Part shown: piece by piece, positions 22,637 through 35,970 of the stretch
How the letters are laid out: each line of letters opens with the position of its first letter
How positions within the stretch are numbered: position 1 is the stretch's first letter
Assembly: GCF_949628215.1 (NCBI RefSeq)
Contig: NC_134281.1
Location: forward strand, 9,372,501 to 9,436,500
Direction of reading: 5' to 3'
Length of the DNA stretch: 64,000 nt
Origin: Phalacrocorax aristotelis
Lineage: Eukaryota > Chordata > Aves > Suliformes > Phalacrocoracidae
Made by a program: the position numbers and the translations under genes
The notes under the pieces: model-generated
Told to the model about the DNA's origin: nothing
Seen by the model: only the letters and a program-made list of their open reading frames with translations
Database searches by the model: none

Positions 22637-25600
22637 TTAAACACAGCTAACGAAGACTTCAGTCTTGCAACACACAAAAAGAGTCAAACACATTCTGTTC
22701 TAACATGCAGTTAATTATATCCTCAAAATGATGTCTTGGATTGATATTACTAAACAAACATGTATAAAATGTAATTACAGGCAAGTGAAATAAATACTGT
22801 AGGCTTATAATTGCAAGATATATTTTTTTCTTGTAATATGCCACACACCTGTGCATAGTTTATATAGCTAGTATTTTATTTTGTCATTTTTACTAGCATT
22901 TAGAATGGCGCGATTTAGCTTTATGTGCTTTTATTTACTGGTACCAATTTTTGCCATATGTCAGTTTTTAAAAAATGGAATGTTTTTATCTATTGGGATT
23001 TTAAAACAGGAGTATTTCAAAGGGAAAACAGTAAGATTTTTTAAAAATATGAAACTGCATCAAAACTTTTTTAAAAAAATGCATATGTTTCAGGTTTTTT
23101 CTAATTGCTTTGTTTTCCTCTTCCTTCTTTACTTGCCTTTTGAAGGTACACCTCTATTGCTATGGTAGCTTAATATCTACTTGGAGGCCCAAAGTCTATC
23201 TGTTCATAAACATTTCTTAAGTGATACCATTGGTAAAATATACCAGGCCTACAGGATGGTCTAAGAGCCATGAGATCCCATCAGAGCAGCTTGTGGCCAC
23301 CACCCTGGCTTCTGGCAGTCTTTCCTATCAAGTGCCGAAGTGGTCGGTGGTATTTCAGTCAGCTGCACAAGCCCTGGCCGCAGCTGCTTTCAGTGACAAC
23401 AAGCTGAACAGGCAAAGGCGTGCAAGGAAATGTCCTCTCGGCGCAGAGGCAAGCTAATAAAGCATCAGACGTAGAAAGTTCAAAAATGAACTTCTCATTC
23501 CTCTTTCCCCTCATGTTCCAGCATTCAGGGAGTTGCTCAGCCTTATCGTTGGCTGGTCCTGTACCATCCTCTGCTCAGGGTTACAAATAGTAAGATTAGA
23601 GCTGAGACAAAGCTCATAAAGAGTAGGATGACACAACAACACGTTCCTGTATTTGCATGTTGTTATTTGGCAGCTAAAGATGTGTATTTGGTGTGGGAAA
23701 GACTGGACCACGTGTGGAAGTCACACTTTGTTGAAGGAAAATTGCCACTGTGTGCTTATACAAACTAATGTGAACAACCTGTGCGTGCTGGTTGGAATTG
23801 CCCCCAGACATCAGGTGAACCAGAAGCCAAACAACAGACCCAGATGGGCTCAGCACCTGTCAGCCGGTGCAAAAATAGTTGTCCAAGCTAAAGACAGTTG
23901 GGTCAAGTTCAGAGCAAGAGTTGAAAGACCTGTGGGAAGAGGAAGAACCGACAGCTGTGAGCGCGAGGGCATGGAGGTGGTGGAACTCTGACTAGTTTAT
24001 CTGCCCGTGGATGTGCGGTGTAACATTGCAGATCAGGCCGGCCAAACTCTCCAATGGCAAAGAAAAAAATAATGGTTGCGGTAGAAAGGCATGAGGAAGA
24101 GAATATTTTCTTTATGCTTCAAGTAGAGGTAAAAACCTGATAATAGAACAAAGCTAAGAAAATTAGTATTCAGCCATGAATTATTTGATTTTTTTTTCTT
24201 TTGAGAAATAATATTTTAGGTTCTGAAACAATCTTTCCAGGTAGTAGTAGATATAGCTGTGAAACATAAACTAGCCTAGACAATACCTGAGACAGTTTAC
24301 TGATGCGCCCATTCAGTATCGTCAAGGGCATACGTACCCTAACAGGTGCTTTCTGTCAGTAGTTTCTATGGCACAGCTACTTCTTTTTGAAGATTTCAAG
24401 AAAATTGTTTGGCCCTTGAGTAATAACATTAAGCCTTCTCTTAAAAAAAAACAAGCCCTACAGGCCTCGATTGACTTTAGCAGAAGTACAGGTAGTAGAA
24501 TGTTTCACAAGTAATTATAAAAACTATTTACAGTAATTAGCTTGAATCTAATTACTTCTCAGCATGTTAGGATAGTAAATTACAGTTTTATTTCAAACAA
24601 CTCCTGTTGTCTGTTTTCCCTAAGCTGAGCACAGGAAACCCAACAAAAACAAACACTTGGAGAACCACCATTCGCAGTTCCTGTTTGAAGTGTGTCGAAT
24701 GGGGATGCTCAGCTTTGATCTTGCAAGCGGCACTTCACTTACCCATGCAGACTTCAGCTTTCTTCCCATACGCGCAGAGAACATGCTCCTCCTGAGAGCA
24801 ATGAGAGGATGCACATGAACGAGAGGGACAGAAATACACCTTTTAGCTCTTAACGAGAGAGTCACACCCTATGATTTGTACACGAGAAGGCTGATTTTCC
24901 TAGGCTCCCTCCCTAATCAGTGCAGAGGGATAAGCTCTCCTTGACAGTGATGCGGAGTACGAGGCTGAGCATTTGGAGTTGCTCTGAAGGACCAGAGGTG
25001 CCTTTCCTCTGAGCTGTGTAGGGAGCTTTGAGAAGCTGGCTTCCTCAGATCGGTGCCAATCATTCTGTACCTGGTCAGTGTCTGATCATCTGCTTCAAAG
25101 CCAACCACAGCTTATGTCTGTCATGCCCTAGTGGGGGTTCACTGGTCTACCCGAGATTGATATTGCCTGCTGTGCAGACAGAAAGCCTGTCAGCTCTGGC
25201 CTGATTTGAGGTTCCTGTTCGAAACCATAGCAAGTTTACTGAGGAGCAAGGCAGTGCCTGCTAATGTTCGTGTGGATCCAACCACATGCAGGCACTGCTG
25301 GTTATTTAAACAGTCTTCCAACCTCTTTCCCACTCTGCTTTGAGCGGACCGGACTATTTAACTTTGTGTCTGCCCTTGCTCTGGGGCGATGATAAACTCC
25401 ATCTTCAGCGTTAGTCCATTTGCGCTGGGTGTGCAAGTCAGGCTGTAACTTTTATCCCCTGTAAGTAAGTAATGCTATTGCCATCTGGTCTTCCATTAAA
25501 ATTGTCTTATTCTGCAAGGATGATACATCTGCAGAAGCAAAAAGTACTCTGAATTTTAATATATGCATTTATGTGACTGTCAAGACGCCTGATATTAATA

Positions 25601-26304
25601 GCTTGACTTTTACTGTAAGCAGAGGTAGAAGAAATAACACCACCTTCACAGTTCTGGCACAGTTTCCTTATGAGATGAATTCTCAGCCCATAGTTTCTGT
25701 CTCTGGTTTTTGCCATACAAACCTGCGCGGGAGTGTTCTATTTTTTATTTCAGTTTAGATTTTGAATGCTTTTATTATGAGTTTCTTCAATCCCTGAGAG
25801 AAATTAGAGAGGCAGCAGTGCTTCTCTTATTGCATAACACCAACATTTATTGACAATAAAAATAACTGAACTTGCACAAGAAGCCAACTTCTAATAAACC
25901 CTTTTACTCGGTTGTTGTTACGAAAGGTTGAGCTTTTCATTTTTTACAAAACACCAACTCTTTAAAGAAAGGTCAGTCAATCTTTTTAGAAAGATTTAAT
26001 AAATGACTTCTCCCCCCTTACCAAATTTAGTCTTTTGTTGAATTGTTTCACTTCCTATTAAAGCTTCACAAAAATGTACCTTCTATTATATTTCTTCTAA
26101 TAGGTTTCTCAGCCTTATAACTATAATAAATTTGTCAGTCTAGCTTCACTGAACACTGGACTTGAAAATCCTACCCACAATAGATTATAAATATAACCAT
26201 TTCTAAACCCTTTCAAGAAGTTTTACCCTTTCTTTCAACACATTTTATGTACTCAGCAATTCAGTGAAAATAACCTTTCAGAGTCATTCTTTAAACTCTC
26301 TTTC

Positions 26305-26435
26305 TTGGTGATAGCACAGTGGAGTCATTTGATCAGTCAGTCAGAAAACCTGAGGTCTGTTCCCATCTCTGCCAGGGTGGATTCACAGTCTGAACCAACT
26401 CGCTTAAAGCCAATGTTTTCTTAAGTGTTCATTCA
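26305..26435 (+). repeat. MIR-like SINE remnant
   Basis: Contains gatagcacagtgg, then aaacctgaggtctgttccca tctctgccag, which follows the 5'/B-box part of MIR-like SINEs (family: acctgggttcnattcccagctctgcca). Boundaries approximate; strongly diverged. Confidence 0.45.
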
Positions 26436-26457
26436 GAGGAAATGACCAGCTTGACCC

Positions 26458-26510
26458 ATATAGGGCCTGATTTTCAGAGTAGCCGAGTGCTCAGAACTGC
26501 AATTTAAATC
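26458..26510 (+). repeat. Ancient repeat fragment (tgattttcagag...gtgctcag)
   Basis: gggcctgattttcagagtag followed by ccgagtgctcagaactgcaa resembles an old palindromic repeat widespread in turtles and birds (cctgattttcagaggtgctgagcac). Identified from memory only. Confidence 0.4.
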
Positions 26511-28817
26511 ATTTTGAGCGGGGCCTTTAGCACTGCTAAAAAAAAAAGTGTCTAATGGCATCTTGTTAGGTAACCAGAAATTAAGACCCTCAGAAGCAGT
26601 TTTTATAGCAGATTTTAAAGACATGCAAATATCTTTCTTTTGCCTAATCTCTTTGCTCTGTTTTGCTTCGATGAAATCTGGTTCTTAGTTTTGGTTGGGT
26701 TTTTGGTTTTGGGTTTTTTTTTTTCAGGAGAGACGTGAATATTTTTTTAGAAATACAAAATGCTGTTTTGATAAAAAATTCTTGTCAGAGATGGAAATTT
26801 TATGTTTTAAAGTTTGTATGAGTGAATGTAAACAGGATGTAACAAAACCTTTAGAACATTAATAACCGTACTAAAAGCAGAGAGGCAAGCAACATGATCA
26901 CATAAATCTAAGACAAGCAAACAGAATTGAAATATCTCAAGCCCTGTGTCATAGAACAAATCAACTTCACATCATAACACTATGTAAAGAATAAATAGCA
27001 ATGCATCATATTTGCTTTGTATGGATGAATGGGAAGCAGAGAGAGGCAAGGGTTATCTAAGTAATACAAAAGTGTAATTAATGAACACTTCCAAGGGACA
27101 CAAATAATCTGCACTAATCCCAAATTACAGCACATACTCCGTCCTTCAATTTAACCCCCCTTCTCAGGTTTACCGACAATCAGCAAACGGAGGAAAAGAT
27201 GGACTACCTCACCCCTCTTCCCTTTTGAGAGAATTGTTGAGCTGAGCTCCTTACAAGCCCGTTATGGCTCATTCTGCTTATTTGACCAGCTGTGGTGGTT
27301 ATGGTGTGTTTCTGGTCACCTGAGTTCAAGGAAAACAAAGAGGTATAGAAAAAGCTTTTAGGATGATCAAGATAGTGGATGGGGATAGTTTTATGAGAAG
27401 AGATTAGAATGCTTGGTTTATTTATCAAAACAAAAGCAGGAAGAGTATCCAATTGTTTTCTATTAATACATGAGGAGTGTTAACATCAGAGGAAAAAAAG
27501 CTTGTTAAGCAAAAGGATAGAGCTAGCAGAAGGACAAATGGATGTAATGAATAAATCTTTTCTGGAACAGAGAAGTCTGAGGAAAGTGCTTAAGCATCAG
27601 ACAAGTGAACTTCTAGTACAGCCTCCTAGAAAGGGTGGAGGGGGAGGGAGAGCAAGAAAATGGATTCATGTTAACACAGACCTTCATCAGTTTGTGACTG
27701 TGAGTCTGAGACATGGCTTTCTGCGCAACCTTCAGAGGGAAGCCTGGCTCGCAGAGCCTTCCCAATGGCAAGTCTTTCGTAGCAGCCATATTCTGCTGAG
27801 CCGTGCTGGTGGAACTGCAGAATCACATCACCAGCGTCAACCCTGTAATCAGCTGCTAGTCGTCTTTGAGAGAAAACTCGGAAATTAGAGCTCTAAGTCA
27901 CCTGCTGCTCTGTGCCTCTGGCTATGAATAGTATTGCGGAGGGAAAATAGACAATAAACCATGTAATGCAGAACTTCTGCAGTCTGCTTGGCTGCGCCTG
28001 CCAAGGCAGCCTGCTTGCAGTTGACACCAGTGCTATGTAGGTGTGTAGAGTGTTGCCACACCATTCAGGCATTGGAAGGAGAATGTTTTTAACAGAATAT
28101 CTCTGTGTTGTGAAGATCTTTCTGTCTGCGTAGGCTTCCTAATGTAAACTGCTATTTGCTGTGATCTCACTATGAGCTTTAGATTACAAAGTCCTACATG
28201 ACGTTATTTGTAGTTGGCTGTTTGTCTAAACCTTTTTCATAGCCTAAGGCACAGAAAGGCAGGTGAATTTAAATTTTAGCTTTCGAGTTGGTTTTCAAAT
28301 GCTGTCAGTTTAAAATATTAAAATAACAGCAAGTTCTAACAACATTCTCGGATTTTCTTGCCCAATTGACTATCTTTGACTTCACTGAACTGGGCTCTAT
28401 TTGTGATCAGAGTTACAGAGAGCACTATAGAGTCCAGGCTTTAAAATAACTGGGTAAAAATGTCAGTGCTGCCATTGACGTGAAAAGGGTCAACACTTGT
28501 TTTTCTGTCATTTATGTTTTGTCTTAGTAATAAGGTAGTAAAGGACATTTTATTTGGAAAGATGAAACAGTGAGTTCAGTAAAAGATAAGATAAAATAAA
28601 TACATTCCAAGGAATGAGAAAATTACTTTCCTTAGGGAGTATCATTTATTTTCTTCATTAAACCATATCACAGAAGGATATCAGTTGCTGGTCAGCTCTT
28701 CATTTTCTGAAAATGGTCATGACTCTGGCAAAAGCTGTAGAGTTACAGCAGTTTATATCAGTTTTTTTAAAAAGCATATTTTTCTAATTAAATGAGGCTT
28801 ATGCAGTCATGCTCTGT

Positions 28818-28858
28818 GTGTGCACGTACACATAGCTGTGCACGCATGCATGCACACA
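28818..28858. repeat. Purine/pyrimidine alternating (GT/CA/GC) patch
   Basis: Imperfect alternating tgtgtgcacgtacacatagc and tgcacgcatgcatgcacac, able in principle to adopt Z-DNA. Short and degenerate. Confidence 0.5.
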
Positions 28859-31800
28859 TCTATTACATATCTTTTTTCAGTAATTTTTGAAGTTGACCAA
28901 TTGCAGTCAAATTCAACACCAAGGTTACTAGTCCCAAAGACACTGCAGTTCTAAAAGTTTTGTGAAAACAGATGGCTATTCAGAGAAGAAGAAAAGCTAC
29001 AAGGAGAGCTTACCACTTGCTAGATGTCAGAGGGTCCCTGTAGGATTTTTTTCCTACCAACTCAAATCCGTAGGAAACTGGGCTCCTTGGTTCTGTTATT
29101 CATACAGCTGCTTATCTACTTACAGTTCTTCTGTATTTAAAGCAAGTGAAATGAAACCAGTTTATATAAGGAATCAAACGATCTGTTGCTAAAATATGGA
29201 CTGCTGTATAAATCAAGCCGTTAGTGCGAAGCCCTAAATTTCCTCTCTGGAAATGGCTCTCTGTAATTGGCTAATCTCTCAAAATAATTTGTGATACCTT
29301 TTTACACATTGTGCCAACTGGAATAACAAACAGGGCTGATTAAAATTATGCTTCCCCAGTTCTATTTTAAAAACGTTGTTCATAACTTTTATATACTTTG
29401 ACTTGCTTAGACTGTTACAGGCTCTGAGAAGGGACTGTTGCTTCTGCACTAGAAGATGCAGAGCCAGGTGAGGAACTGGTTATTAGTCTCTGCTCATGTA
29501 TGAGAGACTGTGGGTGTTACCTGTAGGAAGGGTCATGAAAGCACTGTCAGGATCTACGGCCTTAATCGCACACAGCGTGCTGAAGGTAGCAAGGTACATC
29601 ACCACAAGGTGCTGAAGGTACCTCCCAAAAAAGCAATCTCTGGCAGTAAAGGATAATTTTCAAAGTAACCCCAGTATTATTTATCGAGCACTTTTGGACA
29701 CTAGAGGAGTCATTTCTGGAGCACATCTCCCACTGTAGATATAGCATAGAATTGGGAGTAACATTCATTTAAAATCAGCAACCAGATGAAGAAAAGAAAC
29801 TATAGGAATTCATTCTGAAAGGCAACTAAGTATTTTTTAAAAAAATAAAGAGCCAGTTAATTTGGGACAGTGGAGTTGGAATTAAACAAGTCAGGAACTA
29901 TTCAGTCACTGAGTCTCTTTAGAGATGCACTGTGGGAGAGAACCAAAGTGAATCAGTAAAGAGACATTTTTAAAGGACTTCAGCTCTACTCCATTGCTTT
30001 TGGCTCTTCAGCTAACTGCTCTTTACCATGTGCCTTCAGTTGCAGCCAGTGGGGTGGCAGGACTGGAGAAGAGCATACACACCAAACCAGACACCCATGC
30101 CGATCCCCACTACCCATGCAGAGCAGACGCTGCAGCTGGTGATCCACTTTGTCATTTTACACCATCTCACACTAGTGCCTCTGTGCATGGGAAGTGCAGC
30201 GTATTGCTCTTGATCTTCATCCTTCTTTGTGCTCTGCATAATACCAAGGGAAACCTTAAAGGCTGACAGCCACCAGTGCAATGCAGAGGAGGATGTACTT
30301 GGGACCACAACTTGAGCAGCCTCTGGCCAGGCAATCCCTATTCCTCCGTGGGATTCTGCAGAGCTGCATGTGTGACCTGAGGCTGTGTGGCAGTGTCAGG
30401 AGCAGCTTTCACCATGTGCTTGAACAAGGAGCTACTGCAGATTTTGCTTCTCTCAGCTAAGAGAGCTGAGTGTTTAGAGCAGAGCAGAAAGGAAACAGCC
30501 ATCTAGGGACATGCTGTCCACCTTGTTTAGACACCCTGCCCTGTTCTTCCAACCCGAGGTGCTTTTACCACAGAACCCAAGGGCTCCTGTCTCATCCTGA
30601 TAAGTAACCCTGTATAAGGAGTTATCTTCTAAAAAACCGTGTGTTTGCAAAGCCCACACAAGTTCTGAGAAATAAAAGGAGGTTTTCTTTCCCCCGTAGT
30701 TTATTGAGAAGCTTTGTTTTTTGTTTGGTCTCACTGCATATGATTGCAAGACTATGAGGAAATACAAACCCTTGGAAGGCGCAGAAGTTATGATAATCTA
30801 TGCCTTCCTTCTCATCATCTTCCTGGTGTAGGCTGCATTTAGATTTCATTCACTTGCTTATAGAGAAGCAATTGGATTAGTTTTAGAAAATGACTTGGTA
30901 TGATATGGGGTGAGGAGAAAGAGACGCAGTGAAAGATTTCACAGGCGCAATATTGTGATGTAAAATAAATTGGGAAAATTGTTTACTTTGAGTCAAATTT
31001 TTAAAAGGCAGTTAGATTACTATCTACTTCCTAGGCTGAAGTACATGTCTGAAAATCAGATTAATCTCAGCGGAAACACTAAGTTAGAGATGGCATCATT
31101 CTTTTTAAACTGTCAAAATATTCTACAAAGCCCCATTTGTAGTTATGGAAAGATAAGGCACACGTCAGAGAAGTGCTTTAGAAAGAACCAGCCATTTGCA
31201 ATCAGGGTGCAAGACTGAGATCTGTTTGCTGCAACACCATCAATGTTCCAGACAGCTCCTCCCAATATAAGACAGGCAGAAAGATCTGTATTATTGAGAG
31301 TGTAGGACTATTCATACTGTATCCTGTTTCTAAGAAGGGACAATAGAGGATATCCAGGGAAAGTGATGAAGAGCAACAGACAATTCTTACCAGGCTCTGA
31401 TGGACAGTAGACGGGGCACATCCTGAACCAGAGGTCGTATCCACAGCTTCATGTTTCCTCCTCAGTTTAAACTCCTTTGCGTAAATAAGGTAAAGAGCAG
31501 CATATATAAATAAAGAGCAAAACCTGTCTCTTTATTATGCATCCGCACACTGCTACTGATGATGCACATGGGTCCACAGCTGAGGTCCCAGGATACTCCT
31601 ACAACAGAATAATTACTATTCATCATAAATATCTTTGTCAGAGGACTGAAATAGATATGTCTAAAATTGCTCAGGAAAATATGCAGTAATGTTGAAAGCC
31701 AAGAGATTTAGTGATAAGGTGACAGCAAAATCTTGGCTCTGCTAAAGTCAAAATGAACTTTGCCAGTGGCTTCAGTAAAGCCCAGATTTTTTTCACTTGA

Positions 31801-34367
31801 GAATCTGCCCAGACCAGCTGCTCTCGTGGATGTCCTGAGAGTGTCTCCTGCCCGAAGGGGCTCCAAGGAAAGGTGTGCTGTCATGAATTCAGAAAAATGG
31901 ATTTTAACAAGCATGTGTACACCGTGAAGGCTATGCTACTCTTTTTGTGAACAGCCTACTCTTTCCAGCTTTGCTATTAATTTTCACAAAGTCAGGTACT
32001 GCAGCTGAGTGCTCACGGTTGTCAGTGTTTGCATTCCACCTTGTGACGGACAACTGGCAAAGAATATTCAAGTAAAGAGGATTTAGTAAATAAACCCATT
32101 GGCTTGCTATTTAGATAGCAATGGAAAGTGACTGTTGTGAAAAATGAAAAACTTGAGCATACACCACCTTTTTTTTCCCAAGCTTTCCATCTTCTGTATG
32201 TACAAATCAGGAAAAGAAACACTCCCAGTCCTACTTTGGCAATTTCTCCGGCCATTTTACAGCAAGTGTTTCCTCTTGCAGGTTTAGTACTTTATGTTGT
32301 AGCAATTTTAGTGAGATAAATCTATTAAGAGTATGGCTGACATGGGTGGGAAGCACGGCTTAGTGTGCTGGTGAAGCTGTGTCTTTAGGCACTAGACAGA
32401 ACTCCTGTAAAAGGAGGATTGAAGGTACCAGCTCAGAGATGGAGATGAGAGCAGAGCTGGCCATCGCCGTGGCCTCATGGCTGCACTCAGACCCACAAAC
32501 CTGCGCAGAGCTCTGCTGACTCTGAAGACTGTTAGCAAACTCTTGGTCTTGTTCCCAAACCTGTCTGTACCGGTACGACGGCATGAGCTAAGCTTCTGCT
32601 ATAGGCATCAGTTGCCATGTGGGGAAGTGCAGTACATGGATTATTGATACCCACGTCCTAGGAAGAAGTGGAGCCCTCCAGAATATCAACAGCGTGTGTT
32701 AAAATCTAAATGGGGAACGCATAACGAAGCTGGGATTACCTGCACAGAGAAACTTCTTAGTGCTTGAGTACGGCCCGTTGGTGCTGTAATCTGTCACAGT
32801 CCATACTACAACCTTATAATGAGGTTAGTTTATAAATTGTTAATAGCTAATATGTGCACCTACAGATAGGAATAACATGGGTTACAAGCTCATCAGCAGA
32901 TAATGCTCTATTGCAGCAATAACCAACCTGCTGAACTCTGTAATCACCTATAACAACTGAGCCCTATTTGTGAAAATATCTATTAATTCTTACTAACTAT
33001 TATGAACGGAAGTTTAATCCAAAACATGGCAGTAATGGGCATACGATATTAGCTTGCTTTTCTAAAACTATTTTGTCTTTCAGTGCTTGCTTATGCTTGA
33101 CAAGATCCTCTGTAAATAAGAAAAGTGTCAGATAGAACTCAGGTGCGAGGAGGAAGAGAAATTTATTTCTCTTCTACAGTTGCATTGTTAGGAAGCTCAG
33201 GTTTTGAGCCTGGCAGCGGCAATAATGGTTTAATGAAAAGAAACTGGTTTGTTACAGCAGTGCATAGAACAACTGTGCAGGTACGTTGGGTTATGCAGAA
33301 ATGCCATCCTGTGGAAGTCACCCCCTGCAACAACTCTTCCATATCAATCCAATCGTATCCCCTAACTGTAGGTGGAGAGCTGGCTATGTAACGCGGCAAT
33401 GGCCTCTGTGCCAAGCCGGGCAGTAAGTGCCTCATACCCACCTCAGATCTCAGGTTCACGTGGGCATCTGAGAAAGACTGTGGGGTTTGTGTGCTTGACA
33501 CAAAAACCGGAATTGCAGGAAGGCTAAAATTCCGCTTTCCTGAAGCTCATTACTTTCTAAAGTCCCTCAGGTCTGGGATTCAAAATAATGGTTTTGGGAA
33601 AGCAGGAGGTAAGCTAGAGTAGTTGTAATGACATGGTGTGAAACCAATCATCATCCACCTTACACAAGCTGAAAATTAATTTTTAAAATCCAGCAAGAAG
33701 CTAAGAGTAAAAATAAAATATCTGGAATTCTTTTATCTGGAGGTCTGGAGCTCAGGAAGGCCACGGATATCCCCAGTGCTGTGGAGGTGCCACTCCAGCG
33801 AGGCTATGGATTTAGTGCCGCTGTGTGCCAAACGCAGCGTGGAGCAGCTGGCTGTATAGCTTTACAGCTGTAGATATAGTCTCATCTCCTGTGAGAAGCT
33901 GAACTGCAAGGATGCTCCCTGCCCTGCACTGTGGCTGGGACAAACACTTAGCAGTGCGGATGCAGCCTACCTTTAGCAGAATAACCGTAGGTCTTTCTTC
34001 CTATTGCTTTGCAAGAGTACATTGTATCCTCCACTGGAAACTGAAGTCAACAAAGGAATGGATAGGAAGGATTTTAGTGAATAAATTGGCTTATCTTCTG
34101 ATATTATAGCAGTAGATAAAATTAAACAGAAAAAACCTGAACCCACAAAAACCAGAATAAACCCCTTCCCTCAAGCAATAGCATTTTTGGTGATTATGCT
34201 GGGAATAACATGCAACAATAGGATTATGATGACTGCAAATGTACCATATTGAAATAAAATTAGTTTAAAAGGCAGGAACAATATCATCATCAGGTAGCTT
34301 TCTTGCAAGGTGGAAAATAGCTTAAATAACTTTGTTGTTGGAACTAGCCTAAGAAATATAAAGGACC

Positions 34368-34396
34368 CACCCCCCCACCCACCCCTGCCTCCCCCA
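34368..34396. repeat. C-rich low-complexity tract
   Basis: Run of CCC groups separated by single A or TG, giving a G-rich minus strand with several G-runs of three or more. Simple sequence. Confidence 0.6.
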
Positions 34397-35910
34397 ATAC
34401 AACAGTGATTGTGTTAAAAGCAAGACCTCTGGACCTAGAGGGCTCTTTTCATGTTCCCAGCCTATGAAAAACAAGGGCCATGGCATGCAGCTGAAAATCA
34501 GCAATGCAGGGTGTTAAAATCTCATTCAGCGATGGGTGTATTTCAGAGTACAGAACCTAAGAGGAATATTCTTTATATGGAAAGTTAATGCATCATGATG
34601 CCTAGGAAGGATGCTGAGAGGTGGCACAGGAAAATCAATAAAGATTGAAGTCTCTATAAGTGCAGACAGAATGTGGAGTAAGAGCTCCAAAGGCAAGGAA
34701 TCCAATTGCCAAAGTTAGTATTACCTTTCTGAGACATGTTTTTTGGACTTACTGAGAAGGAAATGACATAATGGGACTTTGCTCTCTATTTTGGAAAGGG
34801 ACCACTGTATAGTCTGAGGAAGAAATGAGAGTGAGAGATGATTCAGGCAGAAGCTTTGGGCAGGGGTGGCTGCGTGCTCAGGAAGACATCAGCCCTGCTC
34901 AGGGCAGTTCATCATTTGTGATGCGATTAAGTGATTAAGTGCCTGTTAATAACAGATACTTGGTCAAAGCACCCAAAGCGGTGGGTTTTACGCCAGCTGT
35001 GAGAGAATGGAGTTTCCTCATCTGGTGTAAAGTCGGCGGGGATTCAGCTGCCCCAAAACAAATTTTTGAACGAACTGGAAACCACCAGGAGAGCTTTGGG
35101 CTGGGTCAACATTGTGTGCCACGTGTGTGTGACTTTGTGATCATTTGCAAAATTAGCTTTATCATATTGTGGAACATGCAGTGGCAGGAGCATAAAAGCA
35201 GGGATCATCTGAAAGAAATAAGGGCATAAAAAGTGGTGTCGGGAGGGGTGCTACTGATATCCTTTATTTGCGAACTTTGGTATAATTTGAACAACTTTAT
35301 GCCATTTATATTAAATCACTATGTTTTTTTCGCTTGTCATTTTGGAGCTTATTCCTTTTCTTTTTGTCATACCTTTTACGTGACGAACTCCAGCTTAATA
35401 TATTTTTTTGGCAGTTACATACTTCATCTTCCCGATTCCTGTGGATACCAGCACAACAATGTGTTTCAGAAACTATTAAAGCTGATGAATCAGAGACCGG
35501 TCATTGATCTTCGCTGGGGACTGGAAGGTGCTGAGCCCTGGCTGATCAGGCGCCCATGACTCAAGCTGGGGAATTAGGAGGAAAATTTTGGCAGATAGAG
35601 AAAACTGTGTTGTGACAGGGCTCTGCTATGTGACCAGGTTAGATTGAATCAGTTATTCTTCCCACACAGTCATAAAATGTTCTCCCGGTTCGCTGGGTGA
35701 ATGCCATGAAGACAGAATGACGCGAGAGCTGGTTGTGGCACTCTGCTGTTGTGGGGTTGTTAGGGTGCAAGAAAGATACAGGCCATTTTTTAACACCTGT
35801 GAATTGTAAACACAAATAATGAGATAAACAAATGTTGTAAAACTCTTTCAACTGATGCCCTGCATGAAACCCATTAGGTATGTTTGTGGTGTGCCTCCTG
35901 CTTTCCAAAT

Positions 35911-35970
35911 ACATTACACAGCATTATGTGAGATGTAGTACTGTGTAATGTCTGTACACATAATATGTGT
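35911..35970. repeat. Hairpin plus adjacent palindrome
   Basis: Perfect 11-bp inverted repeat ACATTACACAG (35911-35921) and CTGTGTAATGT (35941-35951) around 19 nt, followed by a 15-bp palindrome ACACATAATATGTGT (35956-35970). Origin unknown; could be a degenerate transposon end or slipped TG/TA sequence. Confidence 0.6.

Noticed and set aside
23653-23991. 112-codon open frame in the intergenic desert
   Set aside because: No recognisable family and no flanking splice or promoter signals; Cys/Trp residues near the start are not in a zinc-binding pattern I can support.
35233-35559. Hydrophobic 108-codon open frame resembling a membrane protein
   Set aside because: AT-rich, Phe/Ile-biased translation with no family motif or splice context; consistent with random T-rich sequence.
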